Program-made: the position numbers and the translations under genes | In this document: positions 51,223-60,105 of the stretch, piece after piece | Position numbering within the stretch: the stretch's first letter is position 1 | How the letters are laid out: every line of letters begins with the position of its first letter | The notes under the pieces: model-generated | What the model was told of the DNA's origin: nothing | Databases searched by the model: none | Seen by the model: only the letters and a program-made list of their open reading frames with translations | From: Lonepinella sp042468235 | Lineage (GTDB): Bacteria > Pseudomonadota > Gammaproteobacteria > Enterobacterales > Pasteurellaceae | Assembly (NCBI RefSeq): GCF_042468235.1 | Contig: NZ_CP170386.1 | Coordinates: forward strand, 1,798,001-1,862,000 | Direction: 5' to 3' | Length of the DNA: 64,000 bases

Positions 51223-51654
51223 ATGACGAATAAATTGGATATTTCTAACTTACAAAAAGCCATTATTGCTTTGCAATCTGCTAATGAGATTGTGTCAAAT
51301 AAGCTGTGGTTTGAGCAGCAAGAAACCCAAGTGCAAAATACCTTGATCGCAGGATTGATTCAGAATTTTGAGTTTGTGTATGAACTGAGTATTAAAATGC
51401 TGAAACGGCAGTTAGAACAAGATGCACTCAGTCCTGATGAAATTGACCAAAGTAATTTCCGTGATCTGTTGCGATTAGCGGGCGAGAAAGGGCTGATTGA
51501 TAGCGTAGAAAATTGGTTTGAGTATCGCCAAATGCGAAATATTACTTCGCACACCTATGACGAAGAGAAAGCCCATCAAGTGTGCGGTTCAATGAGTGAG
51601 TTTTTGGCAAGTAGTCAGGCGTTATTGCACCAATTAGAGCAACGCAATGGCTAA
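51223..51654 (+). CDS. HI0074-like / HepT-like HEPN protein without MntA partner
   Basis: A 143-residue all-helical protein of the nucleotidyltransferase-substrate-binding (HI0074) group. The HEPN ribonuclease motif RX4HXY is intact in RQMRNITSHTYDE (near 106-118). In characterised pairs HepT is the toxin and an adjacent MntA-type nucleotidyltransferase neutralises it. No such gene with a GSx10DxD motif is next to it here. It lies 9 bp after waaF and overlaps waaC by 8 bp, so it is cotranscribed with LPS genes. Confidence 0.85.
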   Translation: MTNKLDISNLQKAIIALQSANEIVSNKLWFEQQETQVQNTLIAGLIQNFEFVYELSIKMLKRQLEQDALSPDEIDQSNFRDLLRLAGEKGLIDSVENWFEYRQMRNITSHTYDEEKAHQVCGSMSEFLASSQALLHQLEQRNG

Positions 51655-52612
51655 AGTCTGCATTATCAAAACATCTTCACTCGGCGATGTATTGCATTGT
51701 TTGCCCGCCCTAACCGATGCCAAAAAGGCGTTAGGTAATGTGCAATTTGATTGGGTGGTGGAAGAAAATTTTGCGGAAATTCCTACTTGGCATTCAGCAG
51801 TGAATCAGGTTATTCCTATCGCTATTCGCCGCTGGCGGAAGCAGTTATTCACTAAACAAACCTACCAACAATGGCACGCCTACAAACAACAATTACAAGC
51901 TCATCGATATGATGCGGTGATTGATGCACAGGGGTTAATCAAAAGTGCGTTGTTCGCCACCCGTTTAGCTCGGGGCGAAAAATTCGGTTACGATCGAAAA
52001 TCTATTCGTGAACCCTTAGCAAGTTGCTTTTACGATAAAACCTTTGCTATTGACTATCAACAACATGCAGTAGAGCGGATTCGCCAACTTTTTGCACAAT
52101 CTTTAGGTTACGCCTTGCCCGAAAGCAAAGGGGATTATGGTATTGTTCAACATTTTCAACAATCCTATTCAAGCAAGCCTTATATCATTTTTGTTCACGC
52201 CACCACCAGAGCCGATAAACATTGGCTGGATAGCGAGTGGAAAAAATTAGCGGAAAAAATCACCGCACTTTTTCCTGAATTATCCATTCGTTTGCCTTGG
52301 GGAAACCAAACAGAAAAACAACGAGCAGAATGGATCGCACAAGGCTTGCCAAATGTCATAGTATTGCCGAAATCCAATTTAACCGAATTAGCTCATCAAA
52401 TTGCCAATGCTAAAGCCGTGGTATCAGTTGACACTGGATTAGCTCATTTAACTGCTGCATTAGATGTCCCCAATATTACTTTATATGGTGCGACAAATCC
52501 TAAACTCATTGGTTGTTATGGCAAAAATCAATATTATTTGCATAAAGATTCTATGGCTGAAATTTGTGTAAAAGAAGTATTAAAAAAGTTAAAAAACATT
52601 AGGATATATTAA
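51647..52612 (+). CDS. waaC: LPS heptosyltransferase I
   Basis: A 321-residue GT9 enzyme attaching the first heptose to Kdo. N-terminal IIKTSSLGDVLHCLPALTDAKKA, the acceptor-side DAQGLIKSALFATRLARGEKFGYD near 91-114, FVHATTRADKHW near 183 and the ADP-heptose motif VSVDTGLAHLTAALDVPNITLYGATNPKLIG near 263-293 are all present. The start overlaps the HepT-like gene. Confidence 0.95.
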   Translation: MAKVCIIKTSSLGDVLHCLPALTDAKKALGNVQFDWVVEENFAEIPTWHSAVNQVIPIAIRRWRKQLFTKQTYQQWHAYKQQLQAHRYDAVIDAQGLIKSALFATRLARGEKFGYDRKSIREPLASCFYDKTFAIDYQQHAVERIRQLFAQSLGYALPESKGDYGIVQHFQQSYSSKPYIIFVHATTRADKHWLDSEWKKLAEKITALFPELSIRLPWGNQTEKQRAEWIAQGLPNVIVLPKSNLTELAHQIANAKAVVSVDTGLAHLTAALDVPNITLYGATNPKLIGCYGKNQYYLHKDSMAEICVKEVLKKLKNIRIY

Positions 52613-52732
52613 TCTTTAAAACTCGCTTTCTAACCATAAATCAACTTCCTCATCTAAGAAACATGAGTAATAAAATTCATCTGATCGTCCCGTAAAATAT
52701 TTAGGTAAGGATATAAAATACTATCAGATAAA

Positions 52733-52761
52733 TTGATCTTCATCAAAATTGCTTGTATTAT
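52733..52761 (+). promoter_or_regulatory. Candidate sigma-70 promoter of the adhesin gene
   Basis: TTGATC (52733-52738), 17 bp, TATTAT (52756-52761), 65 bp before the ATG. No simple-sequence repeat that would give phase variation lies between it and the gene. The remaining spacer from 52613 shows no gene. Confidence 0.45.
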
Positions 52762-52826
52762 AGGCAAAATTAGCAAGTTATCTTCTATTATTTACTTTTT
52801 ACTCTCTTATTAAAAGGATCATTATT

Positions 52827-55800
52827 ATGAACAACCATCAATCTTATGCAACAGTACAATCAATAGCTTCGAGGTCTAGAAAAAATTCAACCATGATGAA
52901 AGCAACAAACTGTTGTTTATCTAACACTAAAGCTAAATTCTTTACTTATAATCTTTTCACATCTGCACTGATATTGATAAGTGGACAAGCTTTTGCAGGA
53001 GCCGGGATTTATGTTAATGATGGAGAAGATGTGGGATGTTCTGTGACTTTTGATGGTGGCGAAACAAATAAGAATACTAATGAAACAGAAACTTATACTG
53101 GTATGTACTCACTTAATTCTAATTTACCCCCAAATAATAATAGAATTGATAGTGGCTTTACGATGAAAGCAGGGGCTGCTGATTATATAAAAACTTATTA
53201 TCCTGTAAAGTCTTGTAAGCCAACCGATAAAGAAACCCAAACCTACAGAACTTTATTTTATGGCGATACTGACTATTCGGGTTCGAAAAGTTTAACCCTT
53301 GGTGGTCGTTTAGATGTTAACAGCGGGATTATTGGTGTAGGTAATCGTGGTAATAACGGTACGAATGCAACCAATAGTATTCGTATGGGGACAGGTAAAT
53401 CATTAGATGCTACTAATGATAAAACCAATGCGATTACTATTGGGGTGAATTCGAGCGCTTCTGCTGAAAATGCGATTGCATTGGGTAATGCAACGACGGC
53501 TTCTGCAAATAATACTATTGCTATTGGTAATGGTACCGTTGCGAATGAAAAACAATCAGTCGTTATTGGTGATGGTGCGAGTTCATCATCAAATGCTGCG
53601 GTAGGATTAAATGTTGTTATTGGGGCGGGAGCAAAAGCGATTGATGATGCTACCAATAGTCGATCTTTCCAAAGTACGGTTATCGGCTCGAATGCAACCG
53701 CTGCAGGGGTGCGTACTTTAGCTGTAGGCTCAAATGCAACAACAGGTAGCGATTATGCCATTGCTATGGGTTATAATTCTACAGCACCAACGCTACATAG
53801 TTTGGCGTTAGGAAGTGATGCTCAAGTAAATGCAACGGCTACCAGCGACATCGCAAATGCGACAGCTATTACTAATAGTGGTAGTACATTATTATCTTCA
53901 ACGGCTAATGATTCCATTGCTGCCATGGCATTAGGTCGTCAAGCAAAAGCAGCAGGTTATGCCGCGATCGCACAAGGGCTTAATGCCAATGCTAGTACGG
54001 CTTTCACGATTGCTTTAGGGGCAAATAGCCAAGCCAATAAAGTGGGTTCAACCGCTCTTGGTGCTTATACTTCAGCTACCGCAACTGGTAGCGTCGCATT
54101 AGGGGAATATAGTGTAGCAGATCGTGAACAGTTAATGGGTACAACAACCTATGGTACGGATCCGTTAAGTGCGGTTGATGATACAAAGAAAAAGGATAAT
54201 GTGACTTGGCAGTCTAATGCAGGTGCAGTCTCTGTAGGTAGTGCAGCTCAGCGTAACCAATCTGGAGTTGATATTCCAGCTACTACACGTCAAATTACCA
54301 ATCTTGCGGCAGGTACACAAGACACCGATGCGGTTAACGTTGCTCAATTAAAAGCAGCTGGTTTTAAATTAGCAACAACAGCTTCTGCTGGTGGAGTTGT
54401 TGATAATTCATCAACAGATGACAAAAATATTCAAAACGGTGAAACACTCACTGTTGATGCAGGCAAAAATATTAAAGTAACACAAACAGGTCAAAAAGTC
54501 AGTATTGCCACCCAAGATGATGTTGAATTTACAAGTGTCACAGCAGGCGGTACAAAAATTTCTTCTGCGGGCTTAACATTTGTTGATCTATTCACTGGTG
54601 ATCAAAAAGATTATAGCCCAAGTATTACTGAAACAGGTATTAATGCAGGTGGTACTAAAATCACTAACGTTGCAGCGGGTGAGGCAGATACAGACGCAGT
54701 GAATGTTGCTCAGTTAGGAGAAGTGATTGCTTTATTAGATGAGAGTGTGGCGGCTTCACAAGAAGAAGTAAAATCTACGGATAACTCCGTGAAAGTAACC
54801 ACAACAAAAAATACTGATCAAGCCAATGTATTTGACTTATCTGTCAATGTTGACGGTACAAGTATTACCAAAGATACCGCAACGGGTGAACTTAAAGCAA
54901 ATACGGTTGGTTTTGCTCAAAATGCTAACGGAACAATAAAAGCAGAAGCAAATAACAATGCCTTAGCATCTGCAAAAGATATTGCAAATGCAATTAACAA
55001 TGCTGGTTTTACCTTAAAAACATCGGCAAATGGTGGTAAGAAGATTTCTGGCGATGATGAAATCATTAATGCTGGAGATGAGATTAACTTGACTGCAGGT
55101 AAAAACTTAACCGTTCAACAAAATACGAAAGGTCAAGTTATCTTTAGCACAGCAGAAAATGTTGAGTTTACTACGGTAACTGCTGGTGGTACAAAAATTT
55201 CTTCTGCGGGCTTAACATTTGTTGATCCATTCACGGGTGTTCAAAAAGGTTATAGTCCAAGTATTACTGCAACAGGTATTAATGCAGGTGGTACTAAAAT
55301 CACTAACGTTGCAGCGGGTGAGGCAGATACAGACGCAGTGAATGTTGCTCAGTTAGGAGAAGTGATTACTTTATTAGATGAGAGTGTGGCAGCTTCACAG
55401 GAAGAAGTAAAATCTACGGATAACTCCGTGAAAGTAACCACAACAAAAAATACCGATCAAGCCAATGTATTTGACTTATCTGTCAATGTTGATGGCACAA
55501 GTATTACCAAAGATAATACTGGAGCATTAACTGCAAATACAGCAGGTTTTACTACTGCTGATGGTTCAGTAAAATCCGAAGCGAATACTAATGCTTTAGC
55601 AACTTCAGCTGATGTTGCAAATGCGATTAATAGTGCTGGCTTTACTTTAACCACATCCGCAAATGGTGGTACAAAAGATTCAGGAGCTACAGCAGCTGAA
55701 ATTATTAATCCAGGTGAAAAAATCGACTTAGCTGCAGGTGAAAATTTAGTGGTAACACAAGCCGCAAATGGTAAGATCACCTATTCTTTGGCTGATGAAA

Positions 55801-57305
55801 TAGCCCTTGATAAAGTAACTACTGGCAATACTGTAATGGATACCAATGGTATTACTATTTCAGGTGGAACTGCCGATGTTAAACTAACTAATACAGGTTT
55901 AGATAACGGTGGTAATACAATTACTAATGTTGCTGATGGTGTAAATCAAACTGATGCGGTCAATGTGAATCAGTTAAACAAAGCTGCGAGCGCCGCAAAA
56001 ACAACTGTTTCTTCTTCAGGTAGTGCAATTAACTTAACATCAAGCACTAACTCAACGACAGGTGCAACAGATTACAGTTTAGCTATTAATACTGTTACAT
56101 TAGATACAGATGCAAACGGCAAAGTGAAAACACTTGGAGCAACAGATAGTGATAAATTAGTTACAGCAAATGATATTGCCACTGCTATTAACAGTGTTGG
56201 TTTTACAGCAAAAGCAAATGGTGATACAGGCGAGTTAATCACTGCTGGTGATGAAGTGAATTTCATTGATGGTAGTAATATCAAAATTACTCGTAACGGT
56301 AGTGATTTTACTGTTGCAACAGCAGATGAAGTAACATTTACAAAAGCAACTGCAAATACCGTTGTTGTTGGTGATCCTACAACAAACAGTACAACATTAA
56401 CATCTACAGCAAACGGTTTAGATGTAGGTGGTGATAAAATTACCAATGTTGCTAACGGCGATATTTCACCAACCAGTACCGATGCAATTAATGGCTCACA
56501 GTTATCTAATACAACTAAAAGTATTGCAGATGCTTTAGGTGGTAGTTCAACAGTGAACACTGACGGAACGATTACTGCACCAGCTTATACTTTAGTGAGT
56601 GGTACTCCTGCACAAAATAGCACTAAAACCTATAATAGTGTAGGAAATGCACTTAATGCGTTAAATACAGCTGTTAATGCACCTCTTACTTTTGCGGCAG
56701 ACAGTGGTACCAATGTTGAACGTCAATTAGGTAGTACCCTAAATATTAATGGTGATGCTAAAAATATCACCACAACCACTACATCTAATGGTGTAAAAGT
56801 GGCGTTAAACGATAATATCAGTGTTAAATCTGTTTCAGTCGAAAATGGACCGACAATTAACAGCTCTGGTATTCAAATGGCAAATCAACAGATTACTGGG
56901 TTAAAAAGTGGTTTAGATGGCACAACGATAGAACAAGTGGCTGCTCAAGGTGCATCTAGTCCAACATGGAATAATGCTGCAACAGTCGGTGATTTAGCAC
57001 AGGTACAAAATAATGTAGTCAATTCTAATAATAGAATTAATCAGTTAAACGACAAAATAAACAATGTCGATAAAAAACTACGTGCGGGTGTTGCTGGTGC
57101 ATTAGCAACTTCAGGTTTACCACAGGCTTATATCCCTGGTAAAAGTATGGTGGCTATTGCGGCTGGATCATTCAAAGGCGAAAATGCGTTAGCTGTTGGT
57201 GCGACACGTATCTCTGATAATGGAAAAGTCGTGCTTAAACTAACAGGTAATACCAATACTCGTGGCGATGTTGGTACCAGCGTAGGACTTGGATATCAAT
57301 GGTAG
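52827..57305 (+). CDS. YadA-like trimeric autotransporter adhesin
   Basis: A 1492-residue type Vc autotransporter. The long N-terminal extension plus signal (about 1-58, ending LISGQAFA) lacks the usual ESPR sequence. A head with YadA-type repeats (about 170-470, many A.A.G..A.A...AIAIG units) leads to a neck (ITNLAAGTQDTDAVNVAQLK near 490). Further neck/HANS motifs lie near 610, 823, 1029 and 1203, between repeated stalk modules (GFTLKTSANGG... type). The C-terminal membrane anchor (about 1420-1492, AGVAGALATSGLPQAYIPGKSMVA...GYQW) forms the trimeric barrel. It mediates adhesion; the ligand is unknown. Confidence 0.94.
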   Translation: MNNHQSYATVQSIASRSRKNSTMMKATNCCLSNTKAKFFTYNLFTSALILISGQAFAGAGIYVNDGEDVGCSVTFDGGETNKNTNETETYTGMYSLNSNLPPNNNRIDSGFTMKAGAADYIKTYYPVKSCKPTDKETQTYRTLFYGDTDYSGSKSLTLGGRLDVNSGIIGVGNRGNNGTNATNSIRMGTGKSLDATNDKTNAITIGVNSSASAENAIALGNATTASANNTIAIGNGTVANEKQSVVIGDGASSSSNAAVGLNVVIGAGAKAIDDATNSRSFQSTVIGSNATAAGVRTLAVGSNATTGSDYAIAMGYNSTAPTLHSLALGSDAQVNATATSDIANATAITNSGSTLLSSTANDSIAAMALGRQAKAAGYAAIAQGLNANASTAFTIALGANSQANKVGSTALGAYTSATATGSVALGEYSVADREQLMGTTTYGTDPLSAVDDTKKKDNVTWQSNAGAVSVGSAAQRNQSGVDIPATTRQITNLAAGTQDTDAVNVAQLKAAGFKLATTASAGGVVDNSSTDDKNIQNGETLTVDAGKNIKVTQTGQKVSIATQDDVEFTSVTAGGTKISSAGLTFVDLFTGDQKDYSPSITETGINAGGTKITNVAAGEADTDAVNVAQLGEVIALLDESVAASQEEVKSTDNSVKVTTTKNTDQANVFDLSVNVDGTSITKDTATGELKANTVGFAQNANGTIKAEANNNALASAKDIANAINNAGFTLKTSANGGKKISGDDEIINAGDEINLTAGKNLTVQQNTKGQVIFSTAENVEFTTVTAGGTKISSAGLTFVDPFTGVQKGYSPSITATGINAGGTKITNVAAGEADTDAVNVAQLGEVITLLDESVAASQEEVKSTDNSVKVTTTKNTDQANVFDLSVNVDGTSITKDNTGALTANTAGFTTADGSVKSEANTNALATSADVANAINSAGFTLTTSANGGTKDSGATAAEIINPGEKIDLAAGENLVVTQAANGKITYSLADEIALDKVTTGNTVMDTNGITISGGTADVKLTNTGLDNGGNTITNVADGVNQTDAVNVNQLNKAASAAKTTVSSSGSAINLTSSTNSTTGATDYSLAINTVTLDTDANGKVKTLGATDSDKLVTANDIATAINSVGFTAKANGDTGELITAGDEVNFIDGSNIKITRNGSDFTVATADEVTFTKATANTVVVGDPTTNSTTLTSTANGLDVGGDKITNVANGDISPTSTDAINGSQLSNTTKSIADALGGSSTVNTDGTITAPAYTLVSGTPAQNSTKTYNSVGNALNALNTAVNAPLTFAADSGTNVERQLGSTLNINGDAKNITTTTTSNGVKVALNDNISVKSVSVENGPTINSSGIQMANQQITGLKSGLDGTTIEQVAAQGASSPTWNNAATVGDLAQVQNNVVNSNNRINQLNDKINNVDKKLRAGVAGALATSGLPQAYIPGKSMVAIAAGSFKGENALAVGATRISDNGKVVLKLTGNTNTRGDVGTSVGLGYQW
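54540..55515 (+). repeat. Near-identical 337-bp internal duplication in the adhesin
   Basis: 54540-54876 and 55179-55515 match almost base for base with a period of 639 bp (213 codons). Each encodes AGGTKISSAGLTFVD, a neck motif TKITNVAAGEADTDAVNVAQ and the stretch to DGTSITKD. They can recombine to gain or lose a 213-residue stalk unit. Confidence 0.88.
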
Positions 57306-57331
57306 TCTAGTTAATAGATTAACCTTATATT

Positions 57332-57363
57332 AAAAAAGTGCGGTATTTTTTACCGCACTTTTT
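57332..57363 (+). terminator. Inverted uptake-signal terminator after the adhesin
   Basis: AAAGTGCGGTA (57335-57345) and TACCGCACTTT (57351-57361) pair across a T-rich loop and are followed by a T run. It can serve both the adhesin and the convergent iron-related gene. Confidence 0.85.
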
Positions 57364-57379
57364 ATTTTAATTAAATCAA

Positions 57380-58030
57380 TCACTTAGATTTATTATTAAC
57401 AAAATCATCAACCGTATTTTTTAATATTACTAACTGTTGCTGCATTTGTTCATAATTGGCAGGATTCGCTTGCATGGCACTACGGAATAAGGACATAGCC
57501 GTTTCCATTTTGCCGTAATGGCTTAAACTGGCTCCACGCATGGATAATTCGTTAGCTCCCCAGGTTGCGCCGAAACGATGGAATTTAGCCTGAATTTCCT
57601 CGATCTTGTTACCTTTCAATGCTGTTTCTAAGGCTTGTAAAGGTGACACTACTTGCTCGGCAAATTTCTGACGATTTTTATCATGATTCACTGGGTTTTG
57701 CTCTTTCTCAAAAGCATAAAGGTCTTTAGAAATTTGTTCTACATTGGCTAAAGTTGGGTTAGCAATAGCGGTTTCAAGTGCTTTGCTAGTTTGCATTCCA
57801 GCTTGTGAGTTATGGGTTGGAAGAGCATTAAATTCTTGCTGTAAAGTTTGCAAATTGTTTTTGGCTTGTTCGCTATTTTCTTTTTTAACTGCGGACAAGG
57901 CATCCGATAAATGCACAAATAACGCTCCCAATTCAACTTTGGCATAAGCCGAAGTAGAGAAACATACGCCCAATAATAAACTCAATTTAAAGGGCTTCAA
58001 ACAGGGCTTTACCCAAGTAGTCATTTTCAT
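57380..58030 (-). CDS. Exported protein resembling the N-terminal domain of FTR1/EfeU iron permeases
   Basis: 216 residues with a signal peptide (MKMTTWVKPCLKPFKLSLLLGVCFSTSAYA) and an all-helical periplasmic part. The latter (LGALFVHLSDALSAVKKENSEQAKNNLQTLQQEF...ALYAFEKEQNP..., ATWGANELSMRGASLSHYGKMETAMSLFRSAMQANP) resembles the periplasmic domain that precedes the membrane part in long FTR1 permeases. No transmembrane REGLE region follows before the stop or in the window. It starts inside the efeB end (44-bp overlap), so it is part of the operon. It may be a split or truncated efeU. Confidence 0.65.
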   Translation of the reverse strand: MKMTTWVKPCLKPFKLSLLLGVCFSTSAYAKVELGALFVHLSDALSAVKKENSEQAKNNLQTLQQEFNALPTHNSQAGMQTSKALETAIANPTLANVEQISKDLYAFEKEQNPVNHDKNRQKFAEQVVSPLQALETALKGNKIEEIQAKFHRFGATWGANELSMRGASLSHYGKMETAMSLFRSAMQANPANYEQMQQQLVILKNTVDDFVNNKSK

Positions 58031-59180
58031 CTTTTACTCCTGCGAAACAAGCGAACAGTCCACTGCCAATATGGGTAATGTACTCGTTCATTTTATCAAT
58101 ATTACCTAACTTATTTTGAATGGTAATAAATTGTTGTGGATCTTTTTGATAGGAAATAAACAATAATCCTGCATCAAATTGTCCTGTACGCGGATCGATA
58201 CCACTGGAATAAGAAAACGATCGGCGTAACATTTTTAGCCCTGTTTTATGGGCAAGGTGCATGTGAGAATCTTCTGGTACAACAGGCTGACCTTTGGCAT
58301 CTTTTTTATCTAAATCAACGGGATCAAATTCTTTTTTCTGACCATAAGCCGCCCCCGAGTCACGATGACGACCAAAAGTATGCTGTTGTTCGTTTAAGTT
58401 GGTGCGATCCCAAGTTTCCAAGAACATCTGAATTTTACGCACCACTAGGAATGAACCGCCTTTCAGCCAGTTATTACCCTCATACCATACCGTCTTATCC
58501 AGTTCTTCTCCCTTTGGATTCCCCGTACCGTCACGGAAACCGAACAGATTGCGTGGCGTGTCCGTACCCTCAAAAGAATTAAACCCTGATTGGCTCCAAC
58601 GCATGGTGATTTCCGAACGGGCAACACGGACTAAATTTCGTACTGCATGAAATGCCACTTGCGGATCGTCTGCACAGGCTTGAATACAAATATCTCCCCC
58701 AGTAAATTCTTCTTTCAGTTGATCACGTGGAAAATGCGGTAAATCGACTAATTCTGCTGGTTTAGCTTTCTCAATACCTAATTTAGTAAAGAAACTTGGG
58801 CTTACGCCAAAAGTCAGTGTTAAATTATACGGATTTAAGCTATCCGCTTCACCCGTGTCAACTGCGGGTACATAACCATTTTGACTATAGGTTTGTACAT
58901 TTTTGCCTTGTGTTAATTGGCGACTGTATTCCGTCCATGTTTTAAACATTTGGTGAATCTCGCCGACATCTTGGCTGTGTAAATCCAACACGATAAAATA
59001 AATATGATGTTGTGCTGGAGTGGTGATACCTTGTTGGTGTGTATTGAAAAATGGATAGATATTTTTAATGGTGATTTTTTCGCGTGGTTCTAAAGAATAA
59101 GCGGTGCTAGCCATTAAGCCAGCACCGACAATTACACTATTCTTTAAGAAATCACGCCGAGCATTATTGGTATAACGCAT
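57987..59180 (-). CDS. efeB: EfeB-type deferrochelatase / dye-decolourising peroxidase
   Basis: A 397-residue heme Dyp peroxidase exported by the Tat pathway (NARRDFLKNSVIVGAGLMASTAYS at the N-terminus). The GFRDGTGNP motif lies near 217-225 with the distal Asp, and GRHRDSGAAYGQKKEFDP is the later conserved stretch. EfeB oxidises ferrous iron for the permease and has been proposed to free iron from heme. It is 16 bp after the EfeO-like gene. Confidence 0.94.
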   Translation of the reverse strand: MRYTNNARRDFLKNSVIVGAGLMASTAYSLEPREKITIKNIYPFFNTHQQGITTPAQHHIYFIVLDLHSQDVGEIHQMFKTWTEYSRQLTQGKNVQTYSQNGYVPAVDTGEADSLNPYNLTLTFGVSPSFFTKLGIEKAKPAELVDLPHFPRDQLKEEFTGGDICIQACADDPQVAFHAVRNLVRVARSEITMRWSQSGFNSFEGTDTPRNLFGFRDGTGNPKGEELDKTVWYEGNNWLKGGSFLVVRKIQMFLETWDRTNLNEQQHTFGRHRDSGAAYGQKKEFDPVDLDKKDAKGQPVVPEDSHMHLAHKTGLKMLRRSFSYSSGIDPRTGQFDAGLLFISYQKDPQQFITIQNKLGNIDKMNEYITHIGSGLFACFAGVKDENDYLGKALFEAL

Positions 59181-59196
59181 TGTGACTTCTCCCTGA

Positions 59197-60009
59197 TTAT
59201 TTATCTAAAATAACACCTAACTGAGCTAATGGTTCACCCAATTTGTTCACCGCTTCTGCAAGAGCTTTGGTGTCTTCTTTCGTTAAAGTATTGTACGGCA
59301 CATATTCATAACCTGTGCTAGATTTATTATATTTTTGTAATAAATCATTGACTTCTTTGAAATGTTTCTCAATTTTTACACTTAACTTAGCATCTTTTTT
59401 CAATAATTCCGGTTTGAATAATTCATAGATTTTTTCTGCCCCTTCAATATTGGCTTTAAAATCATACAAGTCAGTTTTGGAGAAAATATCTTCTTCACCC
59501 GTCACTTTACTGGTGGAAACTTCATTTAATAAATCTACTGCACCAGTAATCATTAACTCTGGCGTAACTTCGGCCGTTGGAATTTTAGCACGCAACTCTT
59601 TTACGTCTTTGAGTAACTGATCGGCAGTTTCTTCCGTGCCTTTGGTGGTATTTTGTTCCCATAATACTTTTTCAATTTTGTGGAAACCAGACCAATCTTT
59701 TTCCCCCTTACCTTCTTCCTCAAGATCAGCAAGACGGGCATCAATACGTGGGTCTAAATCACCAAAACTTTCGGCAATCGGCTCGGAACGCTCATAATAC
59801 ATACGAGCAAGCGGATAAACGGCTTTGGCTTTTTCCACATCACCATTTTTTAATGCTCCAACAAACGATTCTGTTTGAGTAACTAGTTCATCAATTTGAA
59901 CAACTACAAAATCTTTATAATCTTTTGTTTCTTTTGATAAATCTGCCGCCATCGCTGGGGTAGATAGAAGTAACCCTGAAATCACTGCTGTAATAAGTTT
60001 TAAACGCAT
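59197..60009 (-). CDS. efeO: EfeO/EfeM-like periplasmic imelysin-family iron protein
   Basis: 270 residues with a signal peptide (MRLKLITAVISGLLLSTPAMA) and one M75/imelysin domain. It lacks the N-terminal cupredoxin domain of E. coli EfeO, so it is the EfeM form. The metal-binding HxxE occurs in SGFHKIEKVLWEQ near 113-125, and YPLARMYYERSEPIAESFGDLDPRIDAR is a family signature. First gene of the iron operon. Confidence 0.92.
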   Translation of the reverse strand: MRLKLITAVISGLLLSTPAMAADLSKETKDYKDFVVVQIDELVTQTESFVGALKNGDVEKAKAVYPLARMYYERSEPIAESFGDLDPRIDARLADLEEEGKGEKDWSGFHKIEKVLWEQNTTKGTEETADQLLKDVKELRAKIPTAEVTPELMITGAVDLLNEVSTSKVTGEEDIFSKTDLYDFKANIEGAEKIYELFKPELLKKDAKLSVKIEKHFKEVNDLLQKYNKSSTGYEYVPYNTLTKEDTKALAEAVNKLGEPLAQLGVILDK

Positions 60010-60066
60010 ATAAATTCTCCTTGGCTGAGATGAAAATAAAATGAAAAACCGCCTTTATCTTAGATC

Positions 60067-60085
60067 AAATAAAAATAATTCTCAA
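60067..60085 (-). promoter_or_regulatory. Possible Fur-like site upstream of efeO
   Basis: AATAAAAATAATTCTCAA, 58 bp before the efeO start, partly fits the Fur hexamer pattern (AATAATTCTC). The match is weak and rests partly on the expectation that the operon is iron-regulated. Confidence 0.3.
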
Positions 60086-60105
60086 TATACTATTAATATA
60101 TTTTA

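Noticed and set aside
52613..52826. Simple-sequence repeats controlling the adhesin
   Set aside because: No tandem di-, tetra- or penta-nucleotide tract is present in the promoter region or early coding sequence.
56072..56560. 162-codon minus-strand frame in the adhesin
   Set aside because: It arises from the biased Thr/Ala/Asn-rich repeats of the adhesin on the other strand; the predicted peptide is low-complexity Val/Ala/Pro.
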